A stretch of DNA of 64,000 nucleotides, from the NCBI GenBank assembly GCA_963812915.1, contig CAWEXB010000013.1, positions 62,001 to 126,000 on the forward strand. Reading direction: 5' to 3'. The notes below the pieces were generated by a model that worked only from the letters and a program-made list of their open reading frames with translations, searched no databases and was not told where the DNA came from. Position numbers and translations under genes: made by a program. This document shows positions 40,759 through 50,041 of this stretch, one piece after another. This DNA comes from JACVRW01 sp963812915 (GTDB lineage: Bacteria > Actinomycetota > Thermoleophilia > Solirubrobacterales > Thermoleophilaceae). The stretch's first letter is position 1; every line of letters begins with the position of its first letter.

Positions 40759-42384
40759 GTGAGCGGGCAGAGAGCAGACGTCCTCGTGATCGGGGGCGGC
40801 GCCACCGGCGCCGGCGTCGCGTGGGACGCGGCGCTGCGCGGCTTCGACGTCGTGCTGGTGGACCGCGCCGACCTCGCCGAGGGCACCAGCGGGCGCTTCC
40901 ACGGGCTCCTGCATTCGGGCGGGCGCTATGTGGTCAAGGACCCGGTGGCAGCCGACGAATGCGTCGCCGAGAACGCGATCCTGCGGCGCGTGATCCCCGA
41001 CTGCATCGAGGACACGGGCGGCTTGTTCGTGGTCACACCCGAAGACGATCCGGCGTATGGGGATCGGTTCCTCGAGGGGTGTCAGCGGGCCGCTCTTCCC
41101 GCGGAGGAGATTCCGGTGTCCGAGGCCTTGCGGATGGAGCCGCGCTTGAATCCGGGCATCCGCCGGGCGTTCACGGTGCCCGACGCGTCGATCGATGCCT
41201 GGAAGACCGTGTGGTCGCTCGCGCGCGGGGCGGCCGCCCACGGGGCCCGGATCCTGACCTACCACCGGGTGCTCGACCTGCATCGCGAGGGCGACGCGGT
41301 TACCGGCGCCCGGCTCCGCAACGAGCTGTCGGGCGAGGAGTTCGACCTCGAGGCGGGCTTCACCCTGAACGCCTCCGGCGCGTGGGCGGCGCAGATCGTG
41401 CGAATGGCGGGCATCGAGGGGATCGGCGTGATCCCCGGCAAGGGCATCATGATCGCCATGAACCACCGGCTGGTGAACACGGTGATCAATCGCTGCACGA
41501 TGCCCGCCGACGGAGACATCCTGGTGCCGATCCGCACCGTGAGCGTGATCGGAACGACTGACATCCGTGCGGCCGATCCCGACGAGATCCCGGTCACGCA
41601 GCACGAGGTCGATCAGATGCTCGATGACGGCGAGCGGCTGGTGCCGGGGTTCCGCGAAGCGCGCGCGCTGAGGGTGTGGGCCGGTGTGCGGCCGTTGTGG
41701 CAGGACGAGAAGTCTGGGCCCGCGGCCGCCGACACGCGCGACGTGAGCCGCACGCACGCGGTGGTCGACCACACCCAGCGCGACGGCGTGGAGCGGCTGC
41801 TCACGATGTCGGGCGGCAAGCTCACGACCCTGCGGCTGATGGCCCAGGACATCGTGGACGCGATGTGCCGTCAGATGGGCGACGAGCGTCCGTGTCGCAC
41901 CGCGGAGGAGTCGCCCCCGGGCAACGAGGACGGCGAGCTCTACAGCATCGGCTCGCGGCTGCGCCGCCGGGAGGAGACGCTGCACGACGAGCAGCTGGTC
42001 TGCGAGTGCGAGCTGATCGGCCGCAGCCGCCTCGAAGAGACGATCCGCCGGCGCGGCACGACCAACCTCGACGACATCCGCCGCAGCCTCCGCCTGGGCA
42101 TGGGGCCCTGCCAGGGGGGCTTCTGCATCTACCGCGCTACGGGGATCCTTCACGGGGTCGGGCGGTTGAGCGGCGCCGAGGCTACGGCGTCGCTGCGCCA
42201 CTTCCTGCAGGAGCGCTGGAAGGGAATGTGGCCCATCCTCTACGGGGATCAGCTCCGCGAGGCCCGTCTCGACGACTGGATCTTCCAAGGACTGCTCGAC
42301 CTCGAGCACCTGCCGGCCGGCGCGGACGGGGCACCGCCCCAGGCCGAGCCGGACGTTCCGAGCGAGGAGCCGGCACACACGTGA
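40759..42384 (+). CDS. glpA: Anaerobic glycerol-3-phosphate dehydrogenase subunit A
   Basis: A 541-aa FAD protein. The dinucleotide-binding motif is VLVIGGGATGAGVAWDAALR, followed by DLAEGTSGRFHGLLHSGGRY. The middle contains the DAO-type substrate domain (TYHRVLDLHREGDAV, TFNASGAWAAQIVRMAGI-like segment). The C-terminal bacterioferritin-associated [2Fe-2S] domain has LVCECELIGRSRLEETIRR and GMGPCQGGFCIYR. It oxidises glycerol-3-phosphate to dihydroxyacetone phosphate and passes electrons to GlpB/GlpC and menaquinone. The GTG start is 32 nt after yvcK. It overlaps glpB by 4 nt (GTGA). Confidence 0.94.
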   Translation: MSGQRADVLVIGGGATGAGVAWDAALRGFDVVLVDRADLAEGTSGRFHGLLHSGGRYVVKDPVAADECVAENAILRRVIPDCIEDTGGLFVVTPEDDPAYGDRFLEGCQRAALPAEEIPVSEALRMEPRLNPGIRRAFTVPDASIDAWKTVWSLARGAAAHGARILTYHRVLDLHREGDAVTGARLRNELSGEEFDLEAGFTLNASGAWAAQIVRMAGIEGIGVIPGKGIMIAMNHRLVNTVINRCTMPADGDILVPIRTVSVIGTTDIRAADPDEIPVTQHEVDQMLDDGERLVPGFREARALRVWAGVRPLWQDEKSGPAAADTRDVSRTHAVVDHTQRDGVERLLTMSGGKLTTLRLMAQDIVDAMCRQMGDERPCRTAEESPPGNEDGELYSIGSRLRRREETLHDEQLVCECELIGRSRLEETIRRRGTTNLDDIRRSLRLGMGPCQGGFCIYRATGILHGVGRLSGAEATASLRHFLQERWKGMWPILYGDQLREARLDDWIFQGLLDLEHLPAGADGAPPQAEPDVPSEEPAHT

Positions 42385-43707
42385 TCCCGGACGTCATCGT
42401 CATCGGAACTGGCCTGGCCGGGCTTAGCGCGGCGGTCCGACTTGGCGACGCCGGAGCGCGGGTGCTGGTGCTGGCAAAAGGAGTGGGGGGAACGCACCTC
42501 GGCGCCGGCACGATCGACGTGCTCGGCTACACCAGCTCGTCCTCGGGAGCAGACGATGGCGGCCGCCTCGACCGCGTCCAGCGGCCTATCGCGGCCCTGG
42601 CGGACCTGCCGCCGGGCCATCCCTATGGCCAGGTGGGTGCGGAGGGCGTGGCAGCCGCCGTCGACTGGTTCAAGGAGCGGATCGCCTCCGGGCCACTCGC
42701 GCCCTACGCGTACGAGGGCGGGCCGGACGACAACCTCCTCCTTCCGACCGCGGTGGGCGCGGTGCGTCCCTCGGCCGTAGTGCCGGAGACGATGGCCGCG
42801 GGGGACGTGCGCCGCGGTGGACGCGTCTGCGTCGTCGGCTTTCGCGCGCTCAAGGACTTTCACGCCCCGCTGCTCGCGGACAATCTCTCGCGCGCGCCGG
42901 AGGGCGTAGAGGCCCGCGGCGTGGAGCTCGACCTGGCCCCGGGGGGCGAGCCGGACGTGAGCTCGCTCGGGTTCGCGCGCGGCTTCGACGAGGCTGCGTT
43001 CCGGGCGGAGGTCGCCGCCCAGGTGAGCGGCCGGCTGCGGGTCGACGAGCGCGTCGCCTTCCCGGCGGCCCTGGGCGTGGCCGATCCCCACGGGGCGTGG
43101 TCGGAGCTCGAGCGCCAACTCGGCCGGCCCGTGTTCGAGATCCCGACTCTGCCCCCGTCGGTGCCCGGCATTCGGCTCTACAACTCGCTGCGTCACGCGC
43201 TCCGGCGAGCCGGTGGGGAGATCATCTTGGGCGCGGTCGTGACCGGCGCCGATCGCGACGGCGACCGTGTCACCGCGTTGCGCACCCGCGTGGGGCTGCG
43301 CGAGACGCTGCACCGCGCGCCGTGGATCGTGCTCGCGACCGGCGGGTTCGCCTCAGGCGGGGTGGCGCTCGACTCGCGCTGGAATGCTCGCGAGACGGCG
43401 CTCGGGCTGCCCCTTGCTCGACTCCCCGAGCCGGGCGGAGAGCGTTTCCGTCCGAACTACTTCGACGAGCATCCGCTCTCGCGCGCAGGGGTGGCGGTGG
43501 ACGGCGACCTCCGACCGGTCGGGCGCGAACGGAGATCGGCTGCTCGACAACGTACTCGTCGCCGGCGCGACGCTCGCCGGCGCCGTGCCGTGGAAGGAGA
43601 AGTCGGGCGATGGGCTGAGCCTGGCCACCGGCTTCCGGGCGGCCGAGTTGATCATCCAGGGAAGCGACCTTGGGCCCCGGGCGGCCCAGGCCACGGCGGA
43701 GGCATGA
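42381..43707 (+). pseudogene. glpB: Anaerobic glycerol-3-phosphate dehydrogenase subunit B, frameshifted
   Basis: An FAD-binding subunit beginning VIPDVIVIGTGLAGLSAAVR with the following LVLAKGVGGTHLGAGTIDVLG. The frame is intact to about 43520, ending in GVAVDGDLRPV. It then needs a shift of one base; the other frame continues with GDRLLDNVLVAGATLAGAVP to the TGA at 43705-43707. Removing one G from GGG at 43521-43523 restores the expected LRPVGANGDRLLDNV. Restored length is about 441 aa. Since glpA and glpC are intact and overlapped in frame, this may be a sequence error rather than a dead gene. It overlaps glpC by 4 nt (ATGA). Confidence 0.85.
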
Positions 43708-44951
43708 CGATGGCGGCCACGCGAGAGCACGACGTGCTGGGCGACTTGATGCGGGGGTCGCTCGACCACTGCGTGAAGTGCACGATCTGCGAGACGATCT
43801 GCCCCGTTTCGAATGTGACCCCGCTGTTCCCGGGGCCCAAGTACGTGGGCCCTCAGGCCGAGCGCTTTCGCACACTCGGCGAGCCCTCCTCCGACGCCTC
43901 GCTCGACTACTGCTCCGGCTGCGGCAAGTGCACCCAGGTGTGTCCCCAGGGCGTGCACATCGCGGAGATCAACACCCAGGCGCGCGCCCGTCTGAAGGAG
44001 CGCGACGGCTTCTCGCTCCGCGATCGTGTGATGGCGCGGCCGCCGCTCAGCGGCCGGCTGGGCACCCCCGTCGCGCCCCTTGCGAATCGAGTCCTGGCGA
44101 ACCGCCCCGTGCGGCTGCTCGCCGAGCGGCTCGCGGGGCTCCACCGCGAGGCACCGGTTCCGCGCTTTGCCGGGCGCACATTCCAGGGCTGGGCAAAGCG
44201 GCATCGGTCGCCCGAGGCGGTTCGCCGGGTGGCGTACTTCCACGGCTGCGGCGCCAACTGGTACGAGCCGAACGTGGGCGAGATGACGGTGGCGCTGCTC
44301 GAGCGCGCCGGCTGCCAGGTCGACGTCCCCCGCGGTCAGGCGTGCTGCGGCCTGCCGCTGCAGTCGAACGGCCAGTTCGACGCCGCCCGCCGCTATGTCC
44401 GTGCGATGGCCCGAAAGCTGGCGCCGGCTGCGCGGGCCGGGGTCGACATCGTCGGCACCTCCACGAGCTGCACGCTGATGCTCAAGCGCGAGGCGCGCGA
44501 GATCCTCGGGCTGATGGACGACCCGGACCTCCGCGTGGTCAGCGACCACGTGTACGACATCTGCGAATACCTGGTCGCCCTGCACGATCGCGGCGAGCTG
44601 GGCCTCGACTTCCAGCCGCTCCCGCTCACGGTCACCTACCACGCGCCCTGCCAGCAGCAGGGCCACGGGATCGGAAAGCCCGCGCTCGAGCTCATGGCGC
44701 TGGTGCCGGAGCTGCGCGTCATCGACATGGATGCAACGTGCTGCGGCGTGGCCGGCACCTATGGCCTCAAGCGCGAGAAGTACGACATCGCGATGAAGGT
44801 AGGCGCGAACCTGTTCGGTCAGATCACGGCCGAGCGGCCGGATCTGGCGGTGTGCGACTCGGAGACCTGCCGCTGGCAGATCGAGCAGGCCACCGGGGTG
44901 CGCACGGTGCACCCGCTGGAGATACTGCACCGCGCGGCCGGCCTCGCGTAG
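43704..44951 (+). CDS. glpC: Anaerobic glycerol-3-phosphate dehydrogenase subunit C (iron-sulfur)
   Basis: A 415-aa iron-sulfur subunit. Two N-terminal [4Fe-4S] motifs: CVKCTICETICPVSNV and CSGCGKCTQVCPQGVH. Two CCG domains follow (FHGCGANWYEPNVGEM with GQACCGLPLQSNGQ, and YHAPCQQQGHGIG with DATCCGVAGTYGLKREKYD). It couples GlpAB to the quinone pool. The ATG overlaps the glpB stop, and the stop is followed by a palindromic element that also serves the convergent phosphatase gene. Confidence 0.94.
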   Translation: MTMAATREHDVLGDLMRGSLDHCVKCTICETICPVSNVTPLFPGPKYVGPQAERFRTLGEPSSDASLDYCSGCGKCTQVCPQGVHIAEINTQARARLKERDGFSLRDRVMARPPLSGRLGTPVAPLANRVLANRPVRLLAERLAGLHREAPVPRFAGRTFQGWAKRHRSPEAVRRVAYFHGCGANWYEPNVGEMTVALLERAGCQVDVPRGQACCGLPLQSNGQFDAARRYVRAMARKLAPAARAGVDIVGTSTSCTLMLKREAREILGLMDDPDLRVVSDHVYDICEYLVALHDRGELGLDFQPLPLTVTYHAPCQQQGHGIGKPALELMALVPELRVIDMDATCCGVAGTYGLKREKYDIAMKVGANLFGQITAERPDLAVCDSETCRWQIEQATGVRTVHPLEILHRAAGLA

Positions 44952-44978
44952 TTAGTGGTCGCTCGGAGAGACCACTAG
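44952..44978. repeat. Short CTAGTGGTC palindrome between convergent genes
   Basis: TAGTGGTCGCTC pairs with GAGAGACCACTA, 11 of 12 bp. Its two ends are identical to the two ends of the 165-bp inverted repeat at 10831-10995, including the same G/T difference at position 10, so it looks like an internally deleted copy. It starts one base after the glpC stop and contains the TAG stop of the convergent phosphatase gene, and could work as a bidirectional terminator. Confidence 0.65.
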
Positions 44979-45625
44979 CGGCCGCGCGTCAGCTCACCCG
45001 CCGCCTCGTCGGCCGCGCCGGGTCGTTCGTCGGCGACGTGGCTGGTGTCGTTCCAGAGCCAGATCACCTGGCGCTCGCGCTCGAAGCCGAGCACGCACAG
45101 GGAGCCGGTCGAGAGGGCGAGCGACCCGCCCGCCTCGGGAGGCAGGCCGAGCCAGCGAGCGCCCAGCACGCGGAGGACGTGCCCGTGGCCGAACAGCGCC
45201 ACGTCGCCGTCGGCAGCGAGCGCCCGCTCGATGATGCGGTCGACCCGCTCGCCAACCTCGGCGCTCGTCTCGCCCTCCGGGCAGCCGTCGCGCCAGAGGT
45301 CCCAGCCGGGTTGCTCGAGGCGGATGTCGGGTGTGGTGATCCCCTCGTAGCGACCGTAATCGAACTCGCGTAGGTCGTCCGTCACCTCGGCCTCGTCATG
45401 GAGCCCCGCCAGCCGGCAGGTGTCGCGCGCACGCGCCAGCGGGCTGGTGAGCACGAGCGCGAAGCGTCGGTCGGCGAGGCGCCGTCCGATCAGGTGGGCG
45501 TGGGCGCGACCGTTCTCCGTCAGCGGGATGTCCGTGTAGCTGGTGTGCTGGCCGGACAGGCTCCACTCGGTCTCGCTATGCCGAACGAGCAGGATCTCGG
45601 GTCCGCTCCGATGCGCCATCGCCAC
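44975..45625 (-). CDS. Histidine phosphatase family protein
   Basis: A 216-aa histidine-phosphatase (phosphoglycerate-mutase-like) protein. The catalytic RHG motif is RHS in ILLVRHSETEW, with the second histidine in ALFGHGHVLRVLG and the acidic partner region in FDYGRYEGITT. Metabolic phosphatases and cofactor-dependent mutases share this fold. The replacement of Gly by Ser in RHG is a known variant. The ATG start may be the third codon. It convergently abuts glpC through the palindrome. It lies 24 nt downstream of the beta-phosphoglucomutase-like gene and may be co-transcribed with the sugar genes. Confidence 0.85.
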   Translation of the reverse strand: MAMAHRSGPEILLVRHSETEWSLSGQHTSYTDIPLTENGRAHAHLIGRRLADRRFALVLTSPLARARDTCRLAGLHDEAEVTDDLREFDYGRYEGITTPDIRLEQPGWDLWRDGCPEGETSAEVGERVDRIIERALAADGDVALFGHGHVLRVLGARWLGLPPEAGGSLALSTGSLCVLGFERERQVIWLWNDTSHVADERPGAADEAAGELTRGR

Positions 45626-45649
45626 CCCCTGGCCGGGCGCCCCCGGCCG

Positions 45650-46453
45650 TCAGCCGTCCTTCCTTGCCAGGTCCTTACGCGCCAGGCGGCCCTCCGAGAG
45701 GCCGTCGACGTCCACGTCGTCCAGCGTCGTCACCACCAGATCGGCGCGCGCGGCGGCCAGGATGTCGGCGTCGTCGGCCCGCGCCAGACCGAGCGCGGCC
45801 ATGTCCCCGGCCTTGGCCGCCTCGACGCCCGAGACGGCGTCCTCGACGACGAAGCAGCTGCTGGGAGGCACATCCAGCTCCTTGGCGCCCGTCAGGAAGA
45901 TCTCCGGGTCCGGCTTGCCCCGCGGAAAGTCGCGACCGGAGATGTCCACGTCGAAGAACTCGAGCAGGCTCAACCCCTCCGTCACGAAGTCGTAGCTGAA
46001 GCCCTCCTCCTCGGCGAACTTGTCGAGCCGGATCTGCCTCAGGAACAGCCCCGCATTCTTCGACGACGACGCCGCCGCCGTCGGGATCCCGGCGTCCTTG
46101 ACCGCGAGGACGAAGCGCAGGGCGTCGGGATAGGCCTCGAACTCCCCGGCCTCGATCAGCTCGACCACCATTTCCTGCTTGCGGTCCGCGTACGCCTGGA
46201 CACGGCTCTCCGCGTCGGGCACGCCGAAGTAGTCGATCACGGCCCGGGCGCCCTCCATGCGCGGCTTGCCGGACATCACCTGCTGGTAGACCTGCGGCGT
46301 GAACTTCTCGGGCGAGTAGGTCGTGTCGTCCCGGACGTCGCTCCACTCGCCCTCCATCATCTCCTCGAACGCCTCGCGCCACGCGCGCTCGTGCGGCGAG
46401 TCGACGAGTACTCCGTCCACGTCGAAGATCGCACCGCGGAACCCTGTGTCCAC
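45650..46453 (-). CDS. HAD hydrolase, beta-phosphoglucomutase-like
   Basis: A 267-aa HAD-superfamily protein. Catalytic motif I is AIFDVDGVLVDSPHERAW, motif II is TAAASSSKNAGL, motif III lysine is in RGKPDPEIFL and motif IV is CFVVEDAVSGVEAAKAG. This set is typical of beta-phosphoglucomutase, which converts beta-glucose 1-phosphate to glucose 6-phosphate. The GTG at 46453 has a strong AGAGGAGGAACA ribosome site and is chosen over the upstream ATG. It follows a GH65 phosphorylase gene whose product would be beta-glucose 1-phosphate. Confidence 0.88.
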   Translation of the reverse strand: MDTGFRGAIFDVDGVLVDSPHERAWREAFEEMMEGEWSDVRDDTTYSPEKFTPQVYQQVMSGKPRMEGARAVIDYFGVPDAESRVQAYADRKQEMVVELIEAGEFEAYPDALRFVLAVKDAGIPTAAASSSKNAGLFLRQIRLDKFAEEEGFSYDFVTEGLSLLEFFDVDISGRDFPRGKPDPEIFLTGAKELDVPPSSCFVVEDAVSGVEAAKAGDMAALGLARADDADILAAARADLVVTTLDDVDVDGLSEGRLARKDLARKDG

Positions 46454-46477
46454 TGTTCCTCCTCTTGCTGAAGTCAT

Positions 46478-48895
46478 CTAGTCGAGGGTGAACGTGCAGC
46501 TCTGCCCGGCCCTGAGCTCGTGCACCTCGGCTCCGAGACCGACCTCGATCGGTCGAATGAAGGGATCATGCTGGGCCGCCACCGTCAGCTCGTTCCCGCT
46601 GAGCGTCACCTGGATCGGCATCCCCCGGAATCGCATCGGCAGCGACAGGCCGTCCAGTCGCTCGGTCTCCTTCGGGTCGAAGTGGAGGATCCCGTCGCGG
46701 ATCTCGCTGCCAAGATAGGCGCGCTGAATCAGGTCGAGCGTCCCGGACATCACCCCCATGTGGATTCCCTCCTTGGTGGTGCCTCCCTGGACGTCCCCCA
46801 CGTCGCTTTCGAGCGCGACCATGAACCGCTGCCAGGAGCCCTCCGGGTCGAGGTCGGCCATGACGGCGGCGTGCGCGATGAAGCTGAGCGTTGACCCGTG
46901 CGAGGTCCGGGCGTCGTAGTACTCGATGTTCTTCCGCGCCGTCTCCGGCGTGTAGTCGTAGCCGAGCCGCTCGAACAGTCCCCGCAGCTCGTCCTCCGGG
47001 AAGAGGAAGAAGAGCATCACGGTGTCGGCCTGCTTCGCGAGCTTGTAGCGGTCGGGGTCGTCGCCCTCGGCGCGCAGGATCCGGTCGAGCCGCTGGATGT
47101 TGCCGTACTTGGCTCGGTAGGCGTCCCAGTCCAGCTCCTCGAGGTCCTCGTAGCCCTCGAACTGGCTGATGATGCCATCGCCGTGGAAGGGGACGAACAT
47201 CTTGAGGCTCATGTCCTCCCACCTGCCGAGCTCGTCCTCGCCCAGGCCGAGCTTCGCCGTGAGCGCCTCCAGCCGGCTCTCGGAGAGCAGCCCGAGCGCC
47301 TTCGGGGCGGTCTCGGCAATCCAGGCCACCAGCACGTTCGTGTAGGCGTTGTTGCGGAGGCCTCCCTCGGCCGAGTCGGGGTACTTCTCGTGGAACTCGT
47401 CCGGTCCCATCACGCCGTGGATCTCGTAGCGCTGCCGCTCGGGGTTGAAGTGGGCCATGGAGGACCAGAAGCGCGCGATCTCGAGCATCATCTCGGCGCC
47501 GTGGTCCTGCATGAAGTCCACGTCGCCCGTCGCCTGGTAGTAGTGCCAGATGTTGTAGAAGATGGCGGCGCTCACGTGCCGCTGGTTGTGGCTCAGGTCG
47601 GGCTCCCAGTGCCCTGACAGCGGATTCAGGTGCACGACCTGGGTTTCCTCCTTGCCGTCGCTGCCGCTCTGCCAGGGGTACATGGCGCCGCGGTAGCCGG
47701 CCGCCCGGGCCGCCGCGCGCGCCTCGCCCAGGCGCCGGTAGCGGTACATCAACAGTTCCCGCGTGATCTCGGGCAGCCGGAAGTTGAGGAACGGATAGAT
47801 GTAGAGCTCGTCCCAGAAGATGTGGCCGCGGTAGGCCTCGCCGTTCAGCCCGCGCGCGGGCACCCCGGCGTCGTGATGAACCGTATGGCGCGAGCACACC
47901 TGCAGCACGTGCGAGATGTGGAGGCGCAGCACCAGTTGCACCCGCTCCTGATTCGGCAGGGTCAGATCGCAGGTCTGCCATAGCTCGTCCCAGGCCATGG
48001 CATGGCCCTCGAGCGCCTCGTCGAACGAGGGATAGCGCAGCACGCTCCTCCCGGCGCTTCCGAGCGGCTCGCTGATCGCCCGGTCCAGCGAGGTGTAGAA
48101 GGCGACCATCTTCTCGACGCGGGTGTCCACCCCTTCCTGGGCGTCGAACGAAAGCACCTGCTGGATGTAGTCCTCCGTCTGGTAGAGGTCGCGGCCCACG
48201 TCGACCTTCCCGCCGCCCTGGAAGACCTGAGTCCGGGCCGCCTCGGCGATGTAGATGTTCGATTGTCGGGTCATCGTCTTCAGGGCGATGACTTCGGGGC
48301 CGAACGTCCTGGGGGAGACCGGATCCAGGTGGCGGCCCTCGAGCTGGCGGTAGCGGGCGACGCCCCGGTTCGTGACACGTCCGTCGAGCGCCGTCACCAC
48401 CTCGACGCAGCCCGACCAGTTCTCGGGCGTGATCGTCCACTCGATGCCGGCCTGGTGCATGCGGGCCATGCTCACGAAGCGCCTGCTCCGGAGGGTCGTC
48501 TCCCGGCCGGCGCGATCGCGGAAGCGGAGCGTGCGGGCCACCGTCGCGCTCTGGATGTCGAGCTCGTGGCGGTAGGAGAGGAGCTCGACGCCGGCGAGGC
48601 CGATCGGCTCCTCGCCCTCGATCCGCAGCTTCAGTACGAGCCAGTTGGGCAGGTTCACCAGGTCCTCGTTCAGGACCGGCCGGCCGCCCATGATCGTCGT
48701 CTCGCGGTTGTAGGCGCCGTGGGCGTACGTGCCGGGATAGTGGACCTCGTCGGCGTCCTCCCACTCGGCCGCGCCGCGCGTGCAGAAATAGCCGTTGCCG
48801 GTCGAGGTGAGCGCCTCGCGGAGCCCCTCCTCGGCCGGCTCGAAGCTGTCGTAGGCGAGTGTGAACTGTGGTGCGGCAACCGTGGAGTGCGCCAC
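46478..48895 (-). CDS. Glycoside hydrolase family 65 phosphorylase (trehalose/maltose/kojibiose type)
   Basis: An 805-aa GH65 protein. The N-terminal beta-sandwich has LREALTSTGNGYFCTRGAAEW and RFVSMARMHQAGIEWTITPE. The (alpha/alpha)6 domain shows GLNGEAYRGHIFWDELYIYP and the catalytic-acid region IHGVMGPDEFHEKYP, followed by NNAYTNVLVAWIAE. A phosphate-binding motif is present as DARTSHGSTLSFIAHA. GH65 enzymes cleave trehalose, maltose, nigerose or kojibiose with phosphate. Context favours trehalose: an otsB homologue lies upstream and a beta-phosphoglucomutase downstream. The GTG start has an AGGAGGATC ribosome site. Confidence 0.92.
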   Translation of the reverse strand: MAHSTVAAPQFTLAYDSFEPAEEGLREALTSTGNGYFCTRGAAEWEDADEVHYPGTYAHGAYNRETTIMGGRPVLNEDLVNLPNWLVLKLRIEGEEPIGLAGVELLSYRHELDIQSATVARTLRFRDRAGRETTLRSRRFVSMARMHQAGIEWTITPENWSGCVEVVTALDGRVTNRGVARYRQLEGRHLDPVSPRTFGPEVIALKTMTRQSNIYIAEAARTQVFQGGGKVDVGRDLYQTEDYIQQVLSFDAQEGVDTRVEKMVAFYTSLDRAISEPLGSAGRSVLRYPSFDEALEGHAMAWDELWQTCDLTLPNQERVQLVLRLHISHVLQVCSRHTVHHDAGVPARGLNGEAYRGHIFWDELYIYPFLNFRLPEITRELLMYRYRRLGEARAAARAAGYRGAMYPWQSGSDGKEETQVVHLNPLSGHWEPDLSHNQRHVSAAIFYNIWHYYQATGDVDFMQDHGAEMMLEIARFWSSMAHFNPERQRYEIHGVMGPDEFHEKYPDSAEGGLRNNAYTNVLVAWIAETAPKALGLLSESRLEALTAKLGLGEDELGRWEDMSLKMFVPFHGDGIISQFEGYEDLEELDWDAYRAKYGNIQRLDRILRAEGDDPDRYKLAKQADTVMLFFLFPEDELRGLFERLGYDYTPETARKNIEYYDARTSHGSTLSFIAHAAVMADLDPEGSWQRFMVALESDVGDVQGGTTKEGIHMGVMSGTLDLIQRAYLGSEIRDGILHFDPKETERLDGLSLPMRFRGMPIQVTLSGNELTVAAQHDPFIRPIEVGLGAEVHELRAGQSCTFTLD

Positions 48896-48922
48896 GACGA
48901 TCCTCCTACGTGTAGGCGACGG

Positions 48923-49774
48923 TCAGCGTGCGAGCGTAGCCAGGAACAGCTCCACCTCCTCCGTGGAGTCGAGCACGAAGTCGGCGGCGGTCGTCCGGCC
49001 GCCCACCTCCGGGTCGTCCGCGCGGCCGACGAAGACGCCGATCCCCCTCCCGGCGAGCGCCTCGAAGGCGTGTTCGTCGGTGATGTCGTCCCCGAGGTAG
49101 AACGGCACGGTGTCGTCGCTATCGAGGCCCAGCGCTTCCAAGAGGTAGAGCACCGCCTTGCCCTTGTCCCAGTCGAGCTTCGGTTGGAGCTCGTACACCA
49201 TCTTTCCCGGTGTGACCTTCAGCTCCTCGGGATGATCGGCGAGGAGCCGTTCCACGACGGCCTCGACCGCGGGCCGCTCCTCGTCGGCCACGAGCCGGCA
49301 GTGGGCGGCGACCGATGCCTTCTTCGGCTCGACGAGCGCGCCCTCGATCGAGCCGAGCTCGTCGCGCAGCCGGGCCGTCACCCGATCGAGCAGCTCCTCG
49401 GAGCCGGCGGCCGCCTGGTGCTCGATGGCACCCCCCTCCGGGCTCCAGATGTCGAACCCGTGGCTGCCTGCCACCACCAGGTCATCCACGCCCATCAGCT
49501 CCTGCACGACGGGCCGATCACGGCCGCTCACCACGCAGACGGTGCAACGTGCGGCAAGCCCACGCACCGCGTCCCGCGCGCTCTCGGAGATGACCGCATC
49601 CTCCGGCCGGTCGACGATCGGCGTGAGCGTACCGTCGTAGTCGAGGAACACGGCGGGCCGCCGGCCGGCCAGGCGCTCGGCGAGCGCTTCCTGATCCGCG
49701 AGCGCGTGCGGCAGGTCGGCGATGCTCGCCCCGCGCACGCTCACCCGGTTTCCGCCAGCCGGCGAAGCATGCAA
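48923..49774 (-). CDS. otsB: Trehalose-6-phosphate phosphatase
   Basis: A 283-aa HAD-type phosphatase of the OtsB family. Motif I is AVFLDYDGTLTPIVDRPED, motif II VCVVSGRDRPVVQ, the substrate segment LVVAGSHGFDIWSPEGG, and motif III/IV FYLGDDITDEHAFEALAGRG. It removes phosphate from trehalose 6-phosphate. No otsA synthase is in the window, so the substrate source lies elsewhere. A GTG about 11 codons in is an alternative start. It begins the otsB-GH65-betaPGM-phosphatase series. Confidence 0.92.
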   Translation of the reverse strand: MHASPAGGNRVSVRGASIADLPHALADQEALAERLAGRRPAVFLDYDGTLTPIVDRPEDAVISESARDAVRGLAARCTVCVVSGRDRPVVQELMGVDDLVVAGSHGFDIWSPEGGAIEHQAAAGSEELLDRVTARLRDELGSIEGALVEPKKASVAAHCRLVADEERPAVEAVVERLLADHPEELKVTPGKMVYELQPKLDWDKGKAVLYLLEALGLDSDDTVPFYLGDDITDEHAFEALAGRGIGVFVGRADDPEVGGRTTAADFVLDSTEEVELFLATLAR

Positions 49775-50041
49775 ATGACCTTCAGCCAGGGCTGCGGCTC
49801 CTTCCTCCGGTGGCGTCCACCCGGTGCGGACCCCTTCGACGGCACGTCGACCGCGCCGACCGAAGGATGTCCGGGCTGAGGCGAAACGTCAAGCGAGGGC
49901 CTCCGAAGATCACATTTCGTTGTGAAAATTAGGCTCCCGTTAGATTCACTGTTCGGCGGAAGGTACCGCCCGCTCTACAAAGCCTTTCACGGTCTGCACA
50001 CTCGGGAGTCGATCTCGCGGCTGCGGGCCGACGTCCTCTTC

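Noticed and set aside
41676..44951. Apparent 1091-aa plus-strand ORF covering parts of glpA, glpB and glpC
   Set aside because: It joins out-of-frame glpA, the first part of glpB, the shifted remainder and glpC. The individual genes with overlapping starts explain the region better.
49922..50041. Upstream GTG start for the sugar kinase
   Set aside because: The stretch is AT-rich and lacks kinase-like sequence; it looks more like a promoter or leader, although the start is not certain.
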